Source: Nocardioidaceae bacterium SCSIO 66511
GTDB lineage: Bacteria; Actinomycetota; Actinomycetes; Propionibacteriales; Nocardioidaceae
Assembly: GCA_023100825.1 (NCBI GenBank)
Contig: CP095846.1
Coordinates: 868,001-932,000 of the forward strand
Length of the DNA stretch: 64,000 nt
Direction: 5' to 3'
The notes below the pieces were generated by a model. The model saw only the letters and a program-made list of their open reading frames with translations. It was not told where the DNA came from and ran no database searches. Of this stretch, positions 43,096 through 51,908 are shown one piece after another (within the stretch, counting starts at the first letter, position 1; every line of letters starts with the position of its first letter). Position numbers and translations under genes: made by a program.

Positions 43096-44586
43096 ATGAG
43101 TTCGAGGCGTGTTTTGACCAAAGCCGCGGCGGCAGTGGCCGGCGCGGCGCTCATCGTGTCGGCCTGCGCGCAGGAGCCGGACTCCGCCGCGACTGAGTCG
43201 TCGGAGAGCACATCGGACGAGGCGACGACAGACGACGAGGCAACGACGGTGGACTTCGTCAGCCGCCCGGATCTGCCTGGCCCCGTCATCGACATTGAAG
43301 GCGACACAGACAAGGCCGCGCCCGGCAAGGTGTTCCTGGCGCCGAAGGGCGCGGACGACCCGATGCACGGTCCGGTCATCGTCGACTCCGAGGGCGAGCC
43401 GGTGTGGATCAACCCGGTCGGTGACCGCTGGACGTACGACTTCCGCGTGCAGACCTACCAGGGCAAGCCGGTGCTGACCTGGTGGCAGGGGCAGCACCTG
43501 TCCGGTGGCTACGGCCACGGCGAGTATGTGCTGATGGATCGGTCGTACCGCGAGGTCGCCACCGTGACGACTCCGAAGCTCGGTGCCGACTTCCACAACA
43601 TGACGCTGACGCCTCAGGGCACGGCGCTGATGACGAGCTTCCCGGTGGTTCGCCGCGACCTGACCTCGATCGGCGGTGCGAAGGACGGCTACGTCGCCGA
43701 CTGCGTGGTGCAGGAGGTCGATGTGAAGACCGGCAAGGTGAAGTTCCGCTGGAGCATGCTCGACCACGTACCGCTGAGCGAGACGACCGAGGACCCCGAG
43801 AGCAACCCCGACGAGCCAGGCACCAAGAAGGCTCCGCTCGACCCGTTCCACGTCAACTCGGTGTACCGCGACGGCAAACACGGGCTGCTCGTGTCGGCAC
43901 GTAACACCAGAGCCGTCTACCGCATCGACAAGCGCACCGGCAAGCTCGACTGGACACTCGGCGGCAAGAACACCGACTTCGACATGCAGGGCGACTCCGA
44001 GTTCGCGTACCAGCACGATGCGCAGCGTCAGCCGGACGGCACGATCACGATGTTCGACAACGAGGCGGCGCCGACGGTCGGCGAGGAGTCTCGCGGCCTG
44101 CGGCTCGCGCTCGACGAGAAGAAGATGACGGCGCAGGTCGTCGCCGAGTACCTCCCGCCGGACGGGCGACTGTCGGCGAGCCAGGGCAACATGCAGGTGC
44201 TGCCGGACGGTCATGTGATGATCGGCTGGGGCTCGGAGGAGAACTACTCCGAGTACAACCGCCGCGGCAAGCTGCTGTACGACGCCGCGGTCATCGGCCA
44301 GAGCTACCGCGTGCACCGCCATCGGTGGCATGCAACGCCGAGTGAGCCGCCGAAGTTCGTGTACCAGGACGGCACGGCGTACGTCAGCTGGAACGGCTCG
44401 ACCGAAGTGAAGTCGTGGCGCTTCATCGCCGGCGGCGACAAGAAGTCGGCCCATGTCGTGGCGACCGTGAGCCGAGACGGTTTCGAGACCGCGCAGCGGA
44501 TGGCAGACCGTCCGTACATCGCGGCCCAAGCGCTGAACGCGAAGGGCAAGGTCATCGCGACCGCGGAGCCCGACGTCTGGCCGTAG
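43096..44586 (+). CDS. Arylsulfotransferase (ASST)-family lipoprotein
   Basis: A 496-residue exported lipoprotein: hydrophobic signal and lipobox VSAC (Cys24), then an Asp/Glu/Ser/Thr-rich linker to about residue 55. The rest is a beta-propeller of the arylsulfotransferase type (GPVIVDSEGEPVWINP, NMTLTPQGTALMTSFP, DPFHVNSVYRDGKHGLLVSARNT, QHDAQRQPDGTITMFDNEA). Family enzymes move sulfate between phenols, but many actinobacterial members are uncharacterised, so activity is not assured. The gene follows murB in its own unit and converges with the MarR gene 12 bases away. Confidence 0.8.
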   Translation: MSSRRVLTKAAAAVAGAALIVSACAQEPDSAATESSESTSDEATTDDEATTVDFVSRPDLPGPVIDIEGDTDKAAPGKVFLAPKGADDPMHGPVIVDSEGEPVWINPVGDRWTYDFRVQTYQGKPVLTWWQGQHLSGGYGHGEYVLMDRSYREVATVTTPKLGADFHNMTLTPQGTALMTSFPVVRRDLTSIGGAKDGYVADCVVQEVDVKTGKVKFRWSMLDHVPLSETTEDPESNPDEPGTKKAPLDPFHVNSVYRDGKHGLLVSARNTRAVYRIDKRTGKLDWTLGGKNTDFDMQGDSEFAYQHDAQRQPDGTITMFDNEAAPTVGEESRGLRLALDEKKMTAQVVAEYLPPDGRLSASQGNMQVLPDGHVMIGWGSEENYSEYNRRGKLLYDAAVIGQSYRVHRHRWHATPSEPPKFVYQDGTAYVSWNGSTEVKSWRFIAGGDKKSAHVVATVSRDGFETAQRMADRPYIAAQALNAKGKVIATAEPDVWP

Positions 44587-44598
44587 CGCGGACGCGAG

Positions 44599-45075
44599 TC
44601 AAGCACCGAACCACGCGGGCGCATCGAGCCGGTACGCGTGCGGACCGACCACCTTGCGCAGATCGGCTTCGAGCGCATCGACCCGACCTTCGCCGAGCGT
44701 ACGCACCCAGCGGGCGCGTAGATCGTCGAAGATCGCTGCGGACCGCCGCAGCACGTCGATGCCGGCGTCGGTGAGTACGACAACCTTGCGGCGCGCATCG
44801 TGTTCATCTGCGGTGCGGGTGACATAGCCGAGTCGTTCGAGGCCGTCGATCGTCTTGCCGGCGGCCTGTTTGGTGACGCCGAGCCGTCGGCCGACCTCGC
44901 TCGCGGTGGCGCCGTCGAGGCCGATCGCCTGCATCGCGAACCCGTGTACGGGTCGCAGCTCGGCATGGCCCTGATCGCGGAGTTCGGCGTGCAGCTCGTC
45001 GATCAGCGTACGAAAGCCGCCGAACAACAGCAGCGGTAGTTCGTATCCGGGCGACGCAGGATTCTCAGTTGGCAT
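44599..45075 (-). CDS. MarR-family transcriptional regulator
   Basis: A 158-residue winged-helix regulator. The recognition segment is GATASEVGRRLGVTKQAAGKTIDGLERLGYVTR, and the wing is DEHDARRKVVVLTDAG. No Cys is present, so it is not a thiol-based peroxide sensor of the OhrR type; an organic ligand is more likely. ATG 45075 is preferred to an upstream TTG. It is divergent from the AhpD-like gene, and a 19 bp palindrome sits between the two starts. Confidence 0.88.
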   Translation of the reverse strand: MPTENPASPGYELPLLLFGGFRTLIDELHAELRDQGHAELRPVHGFAMQAIGLDGATASEVGRRLGVTKQAAGKTIDGLERLGYVTRTADEHDARRKVVVLTDAGIDVLRRSAAIFDDLRARWVRTLGEGRVDALEADLRKVVGPHAYRLDAPAWFGA

Positions 45076-45098
45076 TATCGACAACCAGGTTTACTATG

Positions 45099-45117
45099 TG
45101 GTCAACCATGTTGACCA
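45099..45117. promoter_or_regulatory. MarR operator palindrome
   Basis: The perfect 8-3-8 dyad TGGTCAAC-CAT-GTTGACCA lies between the divergent MarR and AhpD-like genes. Each arm contains a GTTGACC string that can serve as a -35 element, so binding would block both promoters. Confidence 0.75.
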
Positions 45118-45137
45118 ATCTAGCCCAGGAGAATCCA

Positions 45138-45671
45138 GTGCTCGACTTCCCACGCCATACGACCGAAACCGCATCGGAGCCCGCACGGCGCCGGCTGGGC
45201 GCCATCGAGGGCGCGTTCGGATACCTGCCCGCGGCCGTTTCGCTGATGGCCAACTCTCCGGAGACGGTCGAGGCCTTCTCGGCCGCCAACGCGCAGTTCG
45301 AGCGGGCCAGCCTCGACCCGGTCTCGCGGGAGGTCGTCGTGATGACGATCGCGACCCGCTACGACTGCCACGTCTGTATTGCCATGCACTCGGCGAGACT
45401 CGAGGCGCTCGACGCGTCGCCGGCACTCATCGCAGCGTTACGCGACCGTACTCCGCTGCGAGATGAGAAGTACGAAGCGCTGCGTACCTTCACGCTCGCG
45501 GCGATGGACGGTCACGGCGTCGTCGAGGACTCGGTGGTGGAGCGCTTCCGACAGGCCGGTTACGACGAGCGGAACGCGCTCGAGGTCGTACTCGCGATCG
45601 GTACATACACGCTCAGCGCGTTCGCGAACCGGATGACCGCGGCTCCCTTGGACGATCAGGTATCCGCGTAA
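45138..45671 (+). CDS. AhpD/carboxymuconolactone decarboxylase-family protein
   Basis: A 177-residue protein with the AhpD-like motif RYDCHVCIAMHS: Cys77-x2-Cys80 and His84. Family members include thioredoxin-like peroxidases and adaptors, as well as true decarboxylases; the CxxC pair favours a redox role. GTG 45138 is preceded by AGGAGA at the right distance, whereas upstream ATG codons overlap the operator. Control by the divergent MarR protein is likely. The gene ends at the family 3 repeat. Confidence 0.83.
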   Translation: MLDFPRHTTETASEPARRRLGAIEGAFGYLPAAVSLMANSPETVEAFSAANAQFERASLDPVSREVVVMTIATRYDCHVCIAMHSARLEALDASPALIAALRDRTPLRDEKYEALRTFTLAAMDGHGVVEDSVVERFRQAGYDERNALEVVLAIGTYTLSAFANRMTAAPLDDQVSA

Positions 45672-45752
45672 CCACACCCCCGCTGGGCCGCACGTTTCTG
45701 CCCCGATTTCGCCGGAATGAGGGCCGAAACGCGCGGCCCAGTGGGGGTGCGG
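45672..45752 (+). repeat. Long-armed intergenic repeat, copy 2 (family 3)
   Basis: An inverted repeat with 30-base arms (45674-45703 and 45721-45750), 26 of 30 positions complementary; the core is CGCTGGGCCGCACGTTTC. It fills the entire gap between two convergent stops and is homologous to 37605-37690. Confidence 0.8.
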
Positions 45753-46769
45753 TCAGGGCGGCGTGCTCAGCCATTCGTCGATGCCCTTGAGTCCGGCCTC
45801 GACGATGTCACTCGGCGCCCGCGACGAACGCAGCGACATACGAGCCAGGTCGGCCAGCTCCTCATCGGAGAAACCCTGTGCCGCGCGCAGGATCGAGTAC
45901 TGCGCGGCGAGCCGCGAGCCGAACAACAGCGGGTCATCGGCGCTGAGGCCGAGCTGGGCGCCCGCCGCGACGAGCTCGCGTACGGGCACCTCCTGGTACG
46001 TGTCGTACACGCCGAGGGCGACGTTCGAGGCGGGGCAGACCTCGAGGGGTATGCCGTCGTGGACGATCCGATCGAGCAGGCGGGGGTCTTCGATGCTGCG
46101 TACGCCGTGGCCGAGCCGGTCGGCGTGCAGGTACGTCAGGCAGGCGTCGATGTTCGCGGGGCCGCGTAGCTCGCCACCGTGCGGCAGGCTCGCCAGGCCG
46201 GCCCGTCGAGCGATGGCGAAGGCCCGCTCGAAGTCCGACGTCGTGCCCCGGCGTTCGTCGTTCGACAGGCCGAAGCCGATCACGCCGCGACCCGCGTACT
46301 GTGCCGCGAGTCGCGCCAGCGTGCGCGCGTCGAGCGGATGCTTCGTACGGTTCGCGGCGATGATCACCCCGATGCCGATCCCGACAGTGCGCTCTGCCTC
46401 GCGGGCCGCGTCGAGCACCAGGTCGGTGAACGCCGTGACGCCACCGAAGAGGCCGGCGTACCCCGACGGGTCGACCTGGATCTCCATCCACACCGATCCG
46501 TCTGCGCGGTCCTCCTCGGCCGACTCACGCAGCAGACGGCGTACGTCTGCCTCGGTGCGGAGTACCGACCGCGCTACGTCGTACAACCGCTGGAACCGGA
46601 ACCAACCCTTCTCGTCGGCGGCACTGAGCTGCGGCGGCCAGTCGTCGACGAGCGCGCTGGGCAGCGGAATGCCGTCGCGCTCCGCGAGCTCCACCAGCGT
46701 CGGATGACGCATCGAGCCGGTGAAGTGCAGGTGCAGGTGAGCCTTCGGGAGGGTGGCTACCGGTCGCAA
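45753..46769 (-). CDS. add: Adenosine deaminase family protein
   Basis: A 338-residue amidohydrolase. Zinc ligands His13 and His15 lie in LPKAHLHLHFTGS. Further landmarks are SLPHGGE, DRLGHGVRS, CPASNVALG and the catalytic SADDPLLFG. It hydrolyses adenosine or a related aminopurine to the inosine form. The usual E-L-H-x-H becomes H-L-H-L-H and DG becomes TG, as in the actinobacterial ADA-like branch, so the best substrate is uncertain. Start TTG 46769 is inferred: it is the only start after the upstream gene's stop, with TGAGG upstream. Confidence 0.82.
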   Translation of the reverse strand: MRPVATLPKAHLHLHFTGSMRHPTLVELAERDGIPLPSALVDDWPPQLSAADEKGWFRFQRLYDVARSVLRTEADVRRLLRESAEEDRADGSVWMEIQVDPSGYAGLFGGVTAFTDLVLDAAREAERTVGIGIGVIIAANRTKHPLDARTLARLAAQYAGRGVIGFGLSNDERRGTTSDFERAFAIARRAGLASLPHGGELRGPANIDACLTYLHADRLGHGVRSIEDPRLLDRIVHDGIPLEVCPASNVALGVYDTYQEVPVRELVAAGAQLGLSADDPLLFGSRLAAQYSILRAAQGFSDEELADLARMSLRSSRAPSDIVEAGLKGIDEWLSTPP

Positions 46770-46780
46770 TGGAGGCGGCC

Positions 46781-48013
46781 TCAGGCCGTGCCGAGCAGCT
46801 TCTGGATCCGCGAGACACCCTCGACCAGATCGTCGTCGGACAAGGCGTACGAAAGCCGCAGATAGCCGGGCGTGCCGAATGCCTCGCCGGGTACGACGGC
46901 GACCTCGACCTGGTCGAGGATCGCGGCCGCGAGCTCGACCGACGTCGTCGGTGTGACATCGCCGACCGGGCGACCCAGGGCGCCCTTCACGGACGGGTAC
47001 GCGTAGAACGCACCGGTCGGTGTCGGGCACTCGAAGCCGTCGATCGCGTTCAGCATCTCGACGATGGTGCGGCGGCGTCGGTCAAACGCGTTGCGCATCT
47101 CGTCGACGGCCGACAGATCGCCGGTGAGGGCCGCGATCGCGGCGCGCTGCGAGACGTTCGCGACGTTGGAGGTCGCATGCGACTGCAGGCTGGTCGCCGC
47201 CTTGATCACATCGCGCGGACCGATCGACCATCCGACTCGCCAGCCGGTCATCGCGTACGTCTTGGCGACGCCGTTGAGCACGACACACGTATCGGCGAGT
47301 TCGGGCACGACGACCGGCATCGAGACCGACTCGACGCCGTCGTAGGTGAGGTGCTCGTAGATCTCGTCGGTGACGACCCACAGACCGTGCTCGACCGCCC
47401 AGCGTCCGATCGCCTCGACCTGTTCGCGGGGGTAGACCGCGCCGGTCGGGTTCGACGGCGAGCAGAACAGCAGGACCTTCGTACGGTCGGTGCGCGCCGC
47501 CTCCAGCTGCTCGACGGTCACCAGGTAGTCCTGGGTCTCATCGGCGACGACGTCGACGGCGACACCCCCGGCCAGCTTGATCGACTCGGGGTAGGTCGTC
47601 CAGTACGGAGTCGGCAGCAGCACCTCGTCGCCCGGGTCGAGCAGCGTCGCGAACGTCTCGTACACGGCCTGCTTGCCGCCGTTGGTCACCAGCACCTGGG
47701 CGGCGTCGATCTGGTACCCCGAGTCGCGCGCGGTCTTGGCCACGATCGCGTCCTTGAGAGCGGGCAGGCCGCCGGCGGCGGAGTAGCGGTGGTTCACGGG
47801 GTCGTGGCACGCGGCTGCCGCGGCGTCGACGATGTAGTCGGGCGTCGGGAAGTCGGGCTCACCGGCGCCGAATCCGATCACGGGGCGGCCGGCGGCCTTG
47901 AGCGCCTTGGCCTTGGTGTCGACGGCGAGCGTCGCGGATTCGGTGATGCCGCCGATGCGAGCGGAGACCCGGCGCGCGGTGGAGGGGGCTGCGGAGGAAG
48001 CCGACGAAGTCAT
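46781..48013 (-). CDS. aspC: Aspartate/tyrosine-type aminotransferase (class I/II)
   Basis: A 410-residue PLP enzyme. [18 protein letters not shown], the [11 protein letters not shown] substrate loop, [11 protein letters not shown] and the PLP lysine in [16 protein letters not shown] are all as in subgroup 1-gamma AspC. It interconverts aspartate and 2-oxoglutarate with oxaloacetate and glutamate. A prephenate aminotransferase activity is possible in this group. ATG 48013 removes a 58-residue upstream extension that shows no similarity to the family and contains the family 2 repeat. The adenosine deaminase gene follows 11 bases later. Confidence 0.9.
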   Translation of the reverse strand: MTSSASSAAPSTARRVSARIGGITESATLAVDTKAKALKAAGRPVIGFGAGEPDFPTPDYIVDAAAAACHDPVNHRYSAAGGLPALKDAIVAKTARDSGYQIDAAQVLVTNGGKQAVYETFATLLDPGDEVLLPTPYWTTYPESIKLAGGVAVDVVADETQDYLVTVEQLEAARTDRTKVLLFCSPSNPTGAVYPREQVEAIGRWAVEHGLWVVTDEIYEHLTYDGVESVSMPVVVPELADTCVVLNGVAKTYAMTGWRVGWSIGPRDVIKAATSLQSHATSNVANVSQRAAIAALTGDLSAVDEMRNAFDRRRRTIVEMLNAIDGFECPTPTGAFYAYPSVKGALGRPVGDVTPTTSVELAAAILDQVEVAVVPGEAFGTPGYLRLSYALSDDDLVEGVSRIQKLLGTA

Positions 48014-48080
48014 GTGCCTATCGTTGCACTGCGGTTGAGCGCACGCTACGCGGTATCCCGCTTGCCGGACCCGTCGTCGA

Positions 48081-48139
48081 GAGTTTGCGGACTTCTCGTT
48101 GTCGTCGACGCTCGGCAGCACCTGAAAGTCCGCGAACTC
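48081..48139 (+). repeat. 59 bp hairpin repeat, copy 2 (family 2)
   Basis: The arms GAGTTTGCGGACTT and AAGTCCGCGAACTC pair with one G-T wobble around a 31-base loop. Same length and orientation as 9328-9386. This copy is not between convergent genes: it lies upstream of aspC and of tRNA-Trp. Confidence 0.8.
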
Positions 48140-48274
48140 CGCCCGACGTACGCCTGAGTTCGACGGCGACCGCCTGCTCCCGTACACTCGTCACGCGGTG
48201 GATTTCCACGCTTGGTCGTCATGCCCTCACCAACACCGGTGTTGCATGGTCGCGCCGCGCGCCGGAACCGCCAT

Positions 48275-48347
48275 AGGGCAGTAGCTCAACTGGCAGAGCA
48301 TCGGTCTCCAAAACCGAAGGTTGGGGGTTCAAGTCCCTCCTGCCCTG
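48275..48347 (+). tRNA. tRNA-Trp (anticodon CCA)
   Basis: AGGGCAG pairs with CTGCCCT. Anticodon stem TCGGT/ACCGA carries loop CTCCAAA, so the anticodon is CCA. T-arm GGGGGTTCAAGTCCCTC. No CCA is encoded. It is the usual neighbour just ahead of secE in actinobacteria. A 14 bp palindrome (CAACACCGGTGTTG, 48231-48244) lies upstream. Confidence 0.95.
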
Positions 48348-48411
48348 CGAACCACCTCGGCCACCCGGCCGGGGTGTACGAGAAGAGTCGACGAGTAGTA
48401 GGTGGAATGTG

Positions 48412-48639
48412 GTGAGCGATACACGCGCCTCGACCCCGAGCGGGAAACGCGGCGGACGTACGTCCCCGGCCACGTTCTACCGACAGGTCGTTGCCGAGCT
48501 TCGCAAGGTCGTCTGGCCGACGCAGAACCAGGTCGTGACGTACTTCTTCGTCGTGCTCGTCTTCGTACTCGTGATGATGGCGATCGTCGCCGGGCTGGAC
48601 TTCGGGTTCGGCAAGGCGATGTTCGCGGTGTTCGCCTGA
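48412..48639 (+). CDS. secE: Protein translocase subunit SecE
   Basis: A 75-residue single-spanning form. The amphipathic cytoplasmic helix FYRQVVAELRKVVWPTQNQV is followed by the TM segment of about 22 residues. It clamps SecY in the preprotein channel. Two adjacent GTG codons (48409, 48412) are possible starts; the second lies at better distance from AGGTGG. nusG follows 42 bases later, as in most bacteria. Confidence 0.93.
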   Translation: MSDTRASTPSGKRGGRTSPATFYRQVVAELRKVVWPTQNQVVTYFFVVLVFVLVMMAIVAGLDFGFGKAMFAVFA

Positions 48640-48681
48640 CCCCCGCGGGTCGGCTTGATGGTGAAGGTGGCGTAACCAACC

Positions 48682-49632
48682 GTGTCCCAGTCGTACAACG
48701 AGCCTGAGCTCGATCAGGCGCTCGAGGACGTCGCTCCCGAGGGTGACTCCGACCTCGAGCAGGACATCGAGGTCGACGAGGTCGAGATCGGGCTGGACGC
48801 TGCCCTCGAGGCGACCGAGACCGCGGGCGAGGCCGGTGCCGAGGCGTACGACCCGGCCGCCGATGCGGCTGCGGACGCAGGTGACGCCGACACCGCCGAC
48901 ACCGTCGCCGACCCGGCCGCCGACGCGCTGGTCGAGGATGCGGCCGGCGAGCCCGAGGCTGCGGTTGAGGCAGCGGCCGACGAGGCCGAGGCCGCCGATG
49001 ACGACGGGTCGACGACAGCGCCCGATCCGCTCGAGGACTTCCGCCAGGAGCTGCGCAGCAAGCCCGGCGACTGGTTCGTCGTCCACACGTACTCCGGCAT
49101 GGAGAACCGCGTGAAGACGAACCTCGAGAACCGCGTCACCTCCCTGAACATGGAGGACTTCATCTTCGAGGTCGTCGTACCGACCGAGGAGGTCGCCGAG
49201 ATCAAGAACGGCCAGCGAAAGATGGTCAAGCGCACCGTTCTGCCCGGCTACGTTCTCGTCCGGATGGACCTCAACGACGAGTCGTGGGGCGCGGTACGCC
49301 ACACGCCGTCGGTCACGGGGTTCGTCGGGCACTCGCATCAGCCGGTGCCGTTGAGCCTCGCTGAGGTGGAGAACATGCTCGCTCCGACCATCGAGCCGGA
49401 GGCCGAGCCCGAGGAGGCAGCGGCGCCCGCGCAGCAGGCCAAGACGCCGAAGGTCGAGTTCACCGACTTCTCGGTCGGCGACTCGGTCATGGTCGTCGAC
49501 GGCCCGTTCGCCACGCTGCATGCCACGATCACCGAGATCAACGTCGACGCCGCCAGGGTCAAGGCCCTGGTGGAGATCTTCGGCCGGGAGACGCCGGTCG
49601 AGCTCAGCTTCTCCCAGATCCAGCGGGTCTGA
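48682..49632 (+). CDS. nusG: Transcription termination/antitermination protein NusG with acidic N-terminal extension
   Basis: A 316-residue protein; E. coli NusG has 181. The first 115 or so residues are almost wholly Asp, Glu and Ala ([19 protein letters not shown]) and probably disordered. The NGN domain starts near residue 127 ([20 protein letters not shown]), with [15 protein letters not shown] and [12 protein letters not shown] second acidic linker precedes the KOW domain ([20 protein letters not shown]). NusG binds RNA polymerase and links it to Rho or ribosomes. It is the gene before rplK. Confidence 0.93.
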   Translation: MSQSYNEPELDQALEDVAPEGDSDLEQDIEVDEVEIGLDAALEATETAGEAGAEAYDPAADAAADAGDADTADTVADPAADALVEDAAGEPEAAVEAAADEAEAADDDGSTTAPDPLEDFRQELRSKPGDWFVVHTYSGMENRVKTNLENRVTSLNMEDFIFEVVVPTEEVAEIKNGQRKMVKRTVLPGYVLVRMDLNDESWGAVRHTPSVTGFVGHSHQPVPLSLAEVENMLAPTIEPEAEPEEAAAPAQQAKTPKVEFTDFSVGDSVMVVDGPFATLHATITEINVDAARVKALVEIFGRETPVELSFSQIQRV

Positions 49633-49680
49633 GCCGCCGACGTACGCAACACCAGATAACGCAGACAAAGGACCCCATCA

Positions 49681-50112
49681 ATGCCCCCCAAGAAGAAGAT
49701 CGCCGCGCTGGTCAAGGTGCAGCTCCAGGCCGGCTCGGCCACGCCTGCGCCGCCGGTCGGCACCGCGCTCGGCCCGCACGGCGTCAACATCATGGAGTTC
49801 TGCAAGGCGTACAACGCCCAGACAGAGTCCATGCGCGGCAACGTCGTCCCCGTCGAGATCACGATCTACGAGGACCGCTCGTTCGACTTCATCACCAAGA
49901 CGCCGCCGGCGGCCGAGCTGATCAAGAAGGCAGCCGGGCTCTCCAAGGGATCGGCGATCCCGCACAAGGACAAGGTCGGCAAGCTCAGCCGCGACCAGGT
50001 CCGCGAGATCGCGAACACCAAGCTCCCCGACCTGAACGCCAACGACGTCGACGGCGCGATGAAGATCGTCGAAGGCACCGCCCGCTCCATGGGCGTCACC
50101 GTCGACGGCTGA
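49681..50112 (+). CDS. rplK: 50S ribosomal protein L11
   Basis: A 143-residue protein with [22 protein letters not shown] at the N-terminus and the L11 signature region near residue 125 ([21 protein letters not shown]). It binds 23S rRNA at the GTPase centre and is the target of thiostrepton-type antibiotics. No unusual features. It follows nusG by 48 bases. Confidence 0.96.
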   Translation: MPPKKKIAALVKVQLQAGSATPAPPVGTALGPHGVNIMEFCKAYNAQTESMRGNVVPVEITIYEDRSFDFITKTPPAAELIKKAAGLSKGSAIPHKDKVGKLSRDQVREIANTKLPDLNANDVDGAMKIVEGTARSMGVTVDG

Positions 50113-50208
50113 CAGCACAACCCAACAGTTCCGTGGTAGGGCACACGCTGGCCCGCACACCACACCTGGTTGGCCGCCCCGGCGGCCGGAAGAGAAAGAG
50201 ACACACCA

Positions 50209-50922
50209 GTGGCACAGCGCAGCAAGTCGTACAACTCGATCGCCAAGAAGATCGACAAGGACGCTCTCTACAGCCCGCTCGAGGCGGTCAAACTCGCGAA
50301 GGAGTCGGGCAACCTCACCAAGTTCGACGCGACCGTCGACGTCTCCATGCGTCTCGGCGTCGACCCGCGTAAGGCCGACCAGATGGTGCGCGGCACCGTC
50401 AACCTTCCCAACGGCACCGGCAAGACCTCCAGGGTCCTGGTCTTCGCTACCGGAGCCAATGCGGAAGCCGCTCGCGAGGCGGGCGCCGATCACGTCGGCG
50501 ACGACGACATGGTCGAGAAGGTCAACGGCGGTTGGCTCGACTTCGACGCCGTCGTGGCGACGCCCGACATGATGGGCAAGGTCGGCCGCCTCGGCCGCGT
50601 ACTCGGCCCCCGCGGCCTGATGCCCAACCCGAAGACCGGCACCGTCACCACCGACGTGAGCAAGGCCGTCGGCGACATCAAGGGCGGCAAGATCGAGTTC
50701 CGCGTCGACAGGCACGCCAACCTGCACTTCATCATCGGCAAGTCGTCGTTCTCCGAGCAGCAGCTCGCCGAGAACTACGCCGCCGCACTCGATGAGGTGC
50801 TGCGGCTCAAGCCCGCCAGTTCGAAGGGTCGTTACCTTCGCAAGGTGACGCTCTCGACGACGATGGGCCCGGGCATCCCGGTCGACCCGAACCGCACCCG
50901 TGCGGTCACCGAGGACGACTGA
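50209..50922 (+). CDS. rplA: 50S ribosomal protein L1
   Basis: A 237-residue protein. The start is GTG 50209 ([20 protein letters not shown]), preceded by [29 protein letters not shown] and the C-terminal GPGIPVDPN are L1 hallmarks. L1 builds the mobile stalk at the E site and often represses its own operon by binding the rplK leader. A long stem-loop follows the gene. Confidence 0.95.
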   Translation: MAQRSKSYNSIAKKIDKDALYSPLEAVKLAKESGNLTKFDATVDVSMRLGVDPRKADQMVRGTVNLPNGTGKTSRVLVFATGANAEAAREAGADHVGDDDMVEKVNGGWLDFDAVVATPDMMGKVGRLGRVLGPRGLMPNPKTGTVTTDVSKAVGDIKGGKIEFRVDRHANLHFIIGKSSFSEQQLAENYAAALDEVLRLKPASSKGRYLRKVTLSTTMGPGIPVDPNRTRAVTEDD

Positions 50923-50937
50923 CTCCTCTGCAACATC

Positions 50938-50990
50938 ACTCGGCGGGTTGTCGACGGACGCGATCGCGGGCCGTCGGCAGCCCGCCGAGT
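50938..50990 (+). terminator. Two-tier stem-loop after rplA
   Basis: Outer arms ACTCGGCGGG and CCCGCCGAGT enclose inner arms CGACGG and CCGTCG. It begins 16 bases after the rplA stop. It could end the rplKA transcript, although no T tract follows. Confidence 0.65.
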
Positions 50991-51080
50991 CGTTCGTCAC
51001 GGTCGCCGTACCGGAACCGTTCGGTACTCTTGGACGTCGTAGGTGGCGACAAATCGACTACATCACTTGGGGCAGCTCCG

Positions 51081-51908
51081 ATGAAGGTACGTAAGACTCT
51101 GGTCGCGCTCTCGGCGGCCGCCGCGCTTTCGCTGACCGCTTGCGGCAACGCCGAAGACGCGGCCGACGGCACCTCGTCGGGCGGTGACGACTCCTCGGCA
51201 GCGCAGGCGTCGGGCGCCTTGACCGAAGACACCTTCGCGTCGTCGGTCTCCGATGCGCAGAGCAAGGCCAAGACTGCCCACTTCGAGATGAGCATCGAGG
51301 CGTCCGGCTTCGATATGAGCGGCTCGGGCGATATGGCGATGGATCCCGAGTCCGATGACCCGAAGGACTCCAAGATGTCGATGAGCATGGAGATGCCGAT
51401 GGTCGGCGACCTCGAGATGCGCCTCGTCGACGGAGTCATGTATCTGAACATGGGTTCGTACACCCAAGGCAAGTTCGCCGAGTTCAACCTGGACGACGAG
51501 AGCAACCCGATGGGCGCGTCGCTCGAGCAGGTCGACCCGAACGCCATGGTCGAGCAGCTCGCGGGCTCGTTGAAGGATTTCGAGAAGACCGACGAGACCG
51601 AGCAGATCGACGGCGTCGAGGCGACCAAGTACAAGCTCACGATGGACGGGTCCAGTATGAACACCATGATGGACTCCCCGGGTGGCATGGGCGGTACGAC
51701 CGGCGATCTGCCGGAGAGCGTCATCGCGTACGTCTGGATCGGCGACGACGACCTGCTCCGCAAGTTGACGATGGACATCGACGAGGGCACCGTGCCGATG
51801 GGCATGGAGATGACGTTCACCAAGTGGGGCGAGTCCGTCGAGATCGAGGCTCCGTCCGACGGTGATGTCATCGACGGCTCGGAGCTCGACTTCTCGACCT
51901 CGATGTGA
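51081..51908 (+). CDS. LppX/LprAFG-like lipoprotein, methionine-rich
   Basis: A 275-residue lipoprotein with lipobox LTAC (Cys21). The mature part has a short polar linker and then a fold matching the LppX/LprG pattern: ALTEDTFASSVSDAQSKAKTAHFEMSI and GVEATKYKLTMD. Relatives carry lipids to the cell surface in mycobacteria; that role is inferred here. Met residues are very dense at about 80-120 (KMSMSMEMPMVGDLEM). ATG 51081 is chosen because the upstream extension lacks a signal. Lipoproteins between rplA and rplJ are seen in other actinobacteria. Confidence 0.75.
   Translation: MKVRKTLVALSAAAALSLTACGNAEDAADGTSSGGDDSSAAQASGALTEDTFASSVSDAQSKAKTAHFEMSIEASGFDMSGSGDMAMDPESDDPKDSKMSMSMEMPMVGDLEMRLVDGVMYLNMGSYTQGKFAEFNLDDESNPMGASLEQVDPNAMVEQLAGSLKDFEKTDETEQIDGVEATKYKLTMDGSSMNTMMDSPGGMGGTTGDLPESVIAYVWIGDDDLLRKLTMDIDEGTVPMGMEMTFTKWGESVEIEAPSDGDVIDGSELDFSTSM

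Noticed and set aside
42334-44529. Very long open frame (731 codons) on the minus strand across murB and the ASST-like gene
   Set aside because: It is antisense to two well-recognised genes, is rich in Arg/His/Asp as expected from high-GC shadow frames, and has no family resemblance or RBS.
48231-48244. 14 bp palindrome CAACACCGGTGTTG upstream of tRNA-Trp
   Set aside because: No gene-specific context or known consensus; a short GC-rich palindrome can occur by chance. Noted only in the tRNA entry.
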